A stretch of 64,000 bases of DNA, from positions 2,287,435 through 2,351,434 of the forward strand of contig KK106981.1 in NCBI GenBank assembly GCA_000611775.1. The letters run 5' to 3'. The DNA comes from Umbilicaria muhlenbergii (taxonomy: Eukaryota > Ascomycota > Lecanoromycetes > Umbilicariales > Umbilicariaceae). The notes beneath the pieces were generated by a model. The model saw only the letters and a list, made by a program, of their open reading frames with translations, searched no databases and was not told the origin of the DNA. The stretch's first letter is position 1. Each line of letters opens with the position of its first letter. Shown here in pieces: positions 62,060 to 64,000 of this stretch. The translations under genes were made by a program, and so were the position numbers.

Positions 62060-62400
62060 AAGTAGTGATTGAAGTTGAAGTCTTCACTTGCTTGCTCTTC
62101 TTCACCTTCAACTCTTCAATGTTTATGAACTCATGAGAGATAAAGTCTTTTTAACAACATTGCAACAGTCTTTTCTGTTTATGCAAATGAACTAATTTAG
62201 TTGACACCTCAGCAATTATTTCCTTCACAGCAGAAGTCTTTTTCTTCAGGAAAGTCAATTCAGCTTTCATCTTCTCTCAGTCAACACTATTAAAAGAAAG
62301 GTCACAGGACTTTTCAGTCTGAATATAAATAACACACTTTTTAAAATCATCACTCACATGATAATCTTTTATGTCATCAACACATCATCTACATGATCAC
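62060..62400 (-). pseudogene. Antisense accessory reading frame of element G
   Basis: On the minus strand, opposite to pol, between the chromodomain and the right LTR. Motifs seen are FLKKKTSAVKEIIAEV, STKLVHLHKQKRLLQ and FINIEELKVKK. The KQ(K)xLLxx...(F/L)xNIEEL ending is shared with the antisense frames of E and F, whereas the Cys-rich head is not evident here. Same place in the element, same strand relation. Fossil, broken. Confidence 0.55.
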
Positions 62401-62536
62401 ATGATGAAAGGAGTGAGGTTGAGCCTGTGAAGAAGATTATGACAACATTGAGAAGAGTTCAGTTTCTTTTGCACTCAAGAAGAAGGCATGAAGATGTTTA
62501 AATTTTCAAGAATAAAAGTTTTAAGAAGAAAGCTAA

Positions 62537-62931
62537 TGTTATGACTCCTGCATTATAATACTAACAAAGTATGCAGTGTGAGTGTATACATGATACTGCT
62601 CACCTTGCTCACCTGTTGAGCATGTTGAGCATAAAGTGTTACATCATGTTGCTCACCTTGCTCATCATAATGAGCATGATGAGCATGCTGAGCACATGAG
62701 TCTCCTATAGTTTATATAATCACAGGTAAATTCATAGTTAGAAGCTCATGCTCAACTCATGTATTAAATGCAATCTCTTAAAATTACAACTACTAGTTCC
62801 CTCACTTGGTTTTAACCTTAGGATCATTATATGATCATGTAGTTTATTAAACCTGATCTAGTTCATTGAACTGTACTTATAGTTCATTGAATGATAATAT
62901 TACTTCAGTCATTATGACATCACCTGTTACA
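62537..62931 (+). repeat. Right (3') LTR of element G
   Basis: 395 bp, pairs with 55542-55955 except for the missing 19-bp duplication. Confidence 0.85.
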
Positions 62932-64000
62932 TATATTATCAGCTTACTGACAGTTGAGGATAATTTCATGAATGTGAACATGTGTTTTACACTTTAAATA
63001 AGTCAAGATTACCCCTTATCCTTGAACTTCTCACATTGAAGACTGAGCATGTGTGAATCAACTGTGAAATGAAGACGTGACGCTTCAATATTAAAGAGCA
63101 GTTTATCAAGTTACAGTCATCTGATGAATTCACAAGAAAGATTTAAAATCACTCTGCTGTTTATGCTGTGATATGAGTCAATCTGAGTGATGACGCTGCA
63201 TCAGAGGTACGCATACAAAGCGCTGATATAACATATTAAGCTTTACCTCAGAAATATGTTGATTATGCAGATGTATTTTCAACAGAGAATGCTGACCTTC
63301 TTTCACCTCATAAGATCAGTGATCATGCAATTGATTTAAATGACATAAATTCATCTTATGATCCTTTGTATAATCTCTTCAATACTGAGTTAAAGGTGCT
63401 ATGAGAATACTTGAATGACACTTTAATGAAAAGTTAAATACATCATTTCATGAGCTCTGCAGGAGCACTCATTCTTTTTATTTTAAAAAAAGATGAAGAG
63501 CTGCACTTATATATTAATTATTAAAAGTTGAATAAGATGATCATCAAGAACAGGCACCTGTTATCTTTTATAAATGAAATGTTGAATCAACTTAGTGAAG
63601 TCAAGTTATTTATGAAGCTAAATTTGAAGAACACTTATCATTGTATTTATATAAAGAAGGGTGATGAGTGAAAGATGATGTTTCACATGTGTTACAGTCA
63701 CTTTGAGTATATGATCATGTCTTTTGAATTGATCAACACTTCAGTTATGTTTCAGGCTTATATTAATCAAGCATTAACAAGGCTTGTGAATGTCTTTTAT
63801 GTTGTCTATTTAGATGACATCCTTATATACTCAGAATCACTGATGCAACACTGAGAGCACATTAAGCAGGTGTTAAATCAACTCTGTTAATTTCAACTTT
63901 ATATGAACCTTAAGAAGTGTAAATTCTTCATTATTAAGATGAAATTTCTAGAGTTTATCATCACAACTGACAGCGTAGTAATGAATTCATGATGAGTAAA

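Larger units (their letters stand above)
55542..62931 (+). mobile_element. Ty3/gypsy chromovirus G, both LTRs present, interior broken
   Basis: A 7.4-kb element with LTRs of 414 and 395 bp (55542-55955, 62537-62931) and a perfect 5-bp duplication TATAT (55537-55541, 62932-62936). Plus-strand parts are, approximately, gag 56010-56700, CCHC knuckle 56791-56830 (YNCEKLRHFACDC), protease 57650-58180, reverse transcriptase 58400-59030, RNase H from 59130 (interrupted by MITE S3), integrase 60840-61480 and chromodomain 61850-62010. An antisense frame lies before the right LTR. Pol is close to that of F, but the first half of the LTR is different. Many breaks. Confidence 0.85.
46740..64000 (+). mobile_element. 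Ty3/gypsy element H, split by F and G, right end outside window
   Basis: Three pieces are seen: 46740-47910 (gag, with a candidate start near 46869), 55156-55541 (a CCHC-like knuckle near 55170-55230 and the protease motif NTGAEVNVIS near 55408-55440) and 62932-64000 (reverse transcriptase with YVVYLDDILIYSES near 63800-63840). Each gap is filled by a complete LTR element with a target duplication. The left limit and the 5' LTR cannot be fixed because the partner LTR is outside the window. Oldest layer of this half; broken. Confidence 0.7.

Noticed and set aside
24054-64000. TGA reading as Trp at many conserved positions, suggesting a changed genetic code
   Set aside because: The intact host-type gene (21536-22820) uses TGG for Trp and has normal stops. 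TGA in the elements also replaces Arg codons, and the same transitions are seen in non-coding LTRs and TIRs, so this is mutation and not recoding.

Overview
This window looks like a repeat-dense, AT-rich block from a filamentous ascomycete (Pezizomycotina) chromosome. The signs are fungal Ty3/gypsy chromoviruses, a Tad1-like LINE, a pogo/Fot1-type DNA transposon and several MITEs, nested inside one another and saturated with transition mutations. The only host-like gene has two introns of 46 and 48 bp and belongs to a fungal lineage-specific family. No rRNA, tRNA or CRISPR was found. Calls rest on reading the sequence and on family knowledge; no database search was run, and domain limits inside mutated elements are approximate.

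Layout. 1-13117: a gypsy element of family A (minus strand, running in from the left). MITE S1 sits in its interior, and its LTR is split by chromovirus B (3906-12453) and by a 422-bp TRIM-like element D (12654-13075). 13118-20990: a gag-like remnant J (minus strand), split by chromovirus E (13970-20350). 20990-23285: an unmutated island of normal base composition holding one apparently intact 396-codon gene (21536-22820, minus) with a PD-(D/E)XK-like core. 22885-35597: a pogo-like transposon with about 71-bp TIRs and TA duplications, split by gypsy element M (24054-34859). M itself carries MITE S2 and a truncated gypsy element L. 35600-36830: very AT-rich DNA, then a degenerate short repeat. 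About 36830-46660: a LINE split by gypsy element C (39181-45287), which carries MITE N2 with a perfect hairpin. About 46740-64000: gypsy element H (plus strand, running out to the right), split by chromovirus F (47911-55155) and chromovirus G (55542-62931). F carries a young hAT-like MITE with a minisatellite; G carries MITE S3.

The mutation pattern is unusual. Tryptophan codons in the elements read mostly TGA, CAG/CAA are kept, CpG is nearly absent and CpC/GpG is scarce, while CpA/TpG is very common. So cytosines before G or C were hit and cytosines before A were spared, the reverse of the CpA preference of classical Neurospora RIP. The change stops sharply inside the pogo transposon near 23285, next to the host gene.

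The most interesting candidate system is a conserved extra reading frame lying antisense to pol, between the end of pol and the 3' LTR. It is visible in three related chromoviruses (E, F, G), with a positional counterpart in the distinct chromovirus B. Insertion order can be read from target-site duplications: AAATA for M, TATAT for G, CAGAG for B, AGATC for D, and 8 bp for the hAT-like MITE.
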